In this document: piece after piece, positions 63,401 to 64,000 of the stretch
How positions within the stretch are numbered: the first letter of the stretch is position 1
How the letters are laid out: every line of letters begins with the position of its first letter
NCBI RefSeq assembly: GCF_004375085.3
Contig: NZ_SNAQ03000014.1
Span: forward strand, 124,001-188,000
Direction: 5' to 3'
Length of the DNA: 64,000 nucleotides
DNA from: Lewinella sp. W8
GTDB taxonomy: Bacteria > Bacteroidota > Bacteroidia > Chitinophagales > Saprospiraceae
Program-made: the position numbers and the translations under genes
The notes under the pieces: model-generated
What the model was told of the DNA's origin: nothing
What the model saw: only the letters and a program-made list of their open reading frames with translations
Database searches by the model: none

Positions 63401-64000
63401 GGTTGGCGAACTCACTGGTGTCGGTGCTGGAGTTGTCCTGGTTTACGGAAAGTTCCCCGACCTTGAAGATCTCACCGTTGTATTTGTAGCGGTAGGAAAC
63501 GGCGACCACCTGGTCCGGCTGCACGTTGATGTTCAGCGAGATGAAACCCAACTCGGGGTTCACGGTATATTCCCGGGGATTCAGCTTACGGGCCTGTACT
63601 TTTTCGAAGTCGCGAATCTGTTCCAACCCGAAGCGTGCGGACTGCAGGACGTTTACCGAGCGGTCGATGTCCCGGACGTTGTCGCCGGCGGCTACCAGTT
63701 TAGCGTAGAGGTCGTTGGCGCCGTTGTCCGGCAGGGGCAATCCGTCACAGAGCTCCTGGTAGCGGGGCGTAGGGAACTGCTGTACGGCCCGCGGGTTGGT
63801 CAATCGGGTGGGCTCGCCGAGGTCGGCGAAGGCCAGGATGTCCCGCACGTCAAAAACTTCGTTGCGGTCGTTGGTGATCCAGACCTCGATGTTCTCGGCG
63901 TGGAAGAGGGTGTTGATCTGGGGCAGGTTAGACAGGGCCTCTTCGTAGACCTCGCGGTTGTAGTGGCTGAGGAAGAAGTGCCGGTTCTCGTCGTAGCTGT
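57453..64000 (-). CDS. sprA: SprA, T9SS outer-membrane translocon protein, partial (5' end outside window)
   Basis: The frame is open to the right edge; an apparent start at 63848 is a GTG inside the protein. About 2180 residues are visible. SprA forms the large beta-barrel translocon through which T9SS cargo crosses the outer membrane and is needed for gliding and secretion in flavobacteria. Family segments include NRHFFLSHYNREVYEEALSN, YLDDFEGTSAPIDLMVP, NELRLEGLDERGGVAGLVRA and the C-terminal SLRAFFDYRKTTPFNPLGFP followed by QTAASGGVVVRFQLN. The last ends in a Phe-x-Leu-Asn strand, as expected for a barrel. It links functionally to the T9SS sorting domains on the 22676 and 38073 gene products. 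Confidence 0.95.
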   Translation of the reverse strand, partial: SYDENRHFFLSHYNREVYEEALSNLPQINTLFHAENIEVWITNDRNEVFDVRDILAFADLGEPTRLTNPRAVQQFPTPRYQELCDGLPLPDNGANDLYAKLVAAGDNVRDIDRSVNVLQSARFGLEQIRDFEKVQARKLNPREYTVNPELGFISLNINVQPDQVVAVSYRYKYNGEIFKVGELSVNQDNSSTDTSEFANQVLITKMLKSSTQRVSEPSWDLMMKNVYSLGAYQVNQEDFRLDIQYDDPGGGFKRFLPVPLRPRPNVTPVPGLPLIRAFNLDRLNVQNDPQPDGVFDFVPGITINPTTGRIYFPVLEPFGSDLAELLNEEDQAQFVYQELYDSTIFQAREFPEKNRFAIRGSYKSSVQSEISLGAFNIPPGSVRVTAGGALLEEGRDYSVDYSTGRVRILNDAILSSGVPINVSFEDNTIFSLQQKTMLGLRADYEVNDNLSVGGTFMQLFERPFTQKVNLGEDPINNKIYGLDATFQKESGWLTRMVDKLPFYSTSAPSSVSVTAETAWLRPGHSRAINQSRQDKDGIVYLDDFEGTSAPIDLMVPVQRWFLSSVPQNDAANNNPKFPEAREQGLVTGANRALLNWFRAEPNAREAQDNENVYTSPVPQQEVFPNVDIPISQRQRFPFFTFDMAYYPDERGPYNFDTPSGIPGFTAGVNLFNDPIAPVKLNDPETRWAGIMREMTTPDFQSSNIEFVEFWMLSPFLNPTNPQQAADDADRKQGTLYLNLGNISEDILKDSRKFFENGLPGPANPNRPTDETVWSRVPVAQQITQGFDNDLDSRRAQDVGLDGSDDDRERQKFSDYLQTLGNTNQNVADIVARDPANDNFFFFDNDRYPEGAPLLERFKAWNGVEGNSAANNNTANNLRQSTTNLPDAEDINQDNTLNEAESYFEYEIPFVQSRTNPRELDMEQTPFVTDRLEATNSGRVWYRFRVPLNSEQRRAIGGIQDFRSIRFMRMYLTDFEAPVVLRFAEFELVRNSWRRYNRPFQAGPVIGGEENTEFNIDAVNIEENSSREPFNYVLPNGIRREQSLGVVNTLQNEQSLALRVENLQPSGRRAVFKYTDTDLRLYDKLRMFVHAEALNDSRFDRPEDGELQLFVRMGTDFEQNYYEYEVPLTMSDTSGIMMALDSSRNFLNSQAYSDIVWVPSNEVNLPLALLRDLKVNRNNSGVPLTQEYEETFRPFTDPDEYDEGPIRDIEHTIRVKGNPNLGFVKVFMIGVKARDDLNTGGISAEIWANELRLEGLDERGGVAGLVRADVQLADLGSITAAANYSSIGFGALDNSVTERNREQTAGYDLAATVSLDRFFPQRWGLRLPLYLQHSKSVSTPEYDPYDFDIKLKEKIDAAEAPIRDSLREQAQEINKISAINLNDVGITRQNASGKPNPLSIENFSVSYGYTKTERSDPFISSEVIQDHTGAFDYTFSRGRGGSIEPFKGIKSKYLKLISEINFNPLPNSFTFANVWNRSFATTSYRFADVDPRFNTFFNKRFTWDRTYDLRWDLTRSLKLGFNANMNAAIDEPDETRLQERFATAAERDEVRRDSIWSNLLNGGRPKLYRHSINASYTLPLRFLPFLDFVNVQANYLGNYAWNAAPLSVQDLGLGNRIQNSQSRQLTADLDFVKLYDQIGFLRDINRPQRSSRTRATPREREENKDGEEGRQRKRNAGPSPAVRAIVRPLMALRRVRVNYSEDFETVIPGFLPEPEFLGQSPGFGAPGWGFVAGLQPEIRTLDPSRYGTEDDFLHQLGEDGYLSRSVFLSQDVIQNYTRQWDGQATIEPFRDFRLELTIDRSFTENYTESFKVQDKGSGDNPFIHAVPVREGSLTFSNGGARTLFNQDTTNLNELFETFEGNRRIISRRLGDGTLHEDPALAAQGYSFGYGPNQQDVLLPAFLAAYRDEDPNSVSLDPFDLPASPNWRLTYNGLSKVGGLSEIFRRVNISHGFQSTFSISSYGTSLDYLDALEQATTPQLTGYDTVSLNYFPRIEIPNISETKSFAPLFSIEAEMVNGLSFNFAYQSTDNRNINIISKLLNENVATEVVGGFGLILEDVQIGFLQGRRGRRSRDRNQDAEAPSNNRRGGNSRSGGRLSVSDMDIQFNFSLRDSKTYASRLNPRIREIVEGSRIFTIAPSVEYQVNDLLSLRAFFDYRKTTPFNPLGFPQTAASGGVVVRFQLN

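Overview
The window looks like chromosomal DNA from a GC-rich marine-type Bacteroidota, most likely a Lewinella/Neolewinella-like member of the Saprospiria (inference). Signs are the type IX secretion (T9SS) protein SprA, C-terminal T9SS sorting domains on two exported proteins, stand-alone SusC-type plug lipoproteins, a DUF4271-hemD pair, a Bacteroidota-type topoisomerase IV A subunit and a TAnnTTTG-type promoter. No rRNA, tRNA or CRISPR array was recognised. Most of the window is ordinary core genome; the unusual content lies in the gaps between genes.

Layout. 1-7.2 kb: partial MFS transporter, two outer-membrane barrel paralogues, a RAYT/IS200-like transposase bracketed by REP-like repeats, and a large Asp-box (VPS10/sortilin-like) exported protein. 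7.5-19.2 kb: 6-phosphogluconate dehydrogenase, a YceI lipoprotein, two tandem plug-domain lipoproteins, threonyl-tRNA synthetase, topoisomerase IV A, an arginine-methyltransferase-like enzyme, a small unknown protein and a serine beta-lactamase-family protein. 19.2-28.3 kb: a 491-bp palindrome-rich repeat (copy A), a haem c lipoprotein, FdhD, a T9SS-exported multicopper oxidase, an esterase, and a leftward DUF4271-hemD-NUDIX operon. 28.5-38 kb: a histidine kinase/response regulator pair, then a six-gene operon (MarR, membrane-fusion protein, RND pump, deoxyribonucleotidase, GtrA, TolC) encoding a complete tripartite efflux system. 38-49 kb: a 1431-residue T9SS cargo protein, the second 491-bp repeat (copy B, inverted), ComEC, a flavin reductase-like protein and a zinc metalloprotease. 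49-57 kb: two rhodaneses, the three-gene proton-translocating transhydrogenase, a SPOR-like lipoprotein, a DsbD with a doubled sensor domain and an RsmI-like methylase. 57-64 kb: a palindrome-rich gap, then SprA running off the right edge.

The strongest candidate for something undescribed is a modular family of intergenic repeats. Two inverted 491-bp elements end in GTAGCGRCAAGG; the same GTAGCG/CGCTAC ends bound three shorter elements elsewhere. A CGCGATTCC/GGAATCGCG hairpin sits 21-22 bases upstream of the GTAGCG end at all three places where it occurs. A further 20-base word, GGCGACGG-n-GCGCAGGTGCC, recurs at five sites and appears to have become the coding tail of one gene (gtrA). A separate REP-like family surrounds the RAYT transposase gene. 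All coordinates and motifs were read by eye; family names rest on recognised motifs, not on database searches.
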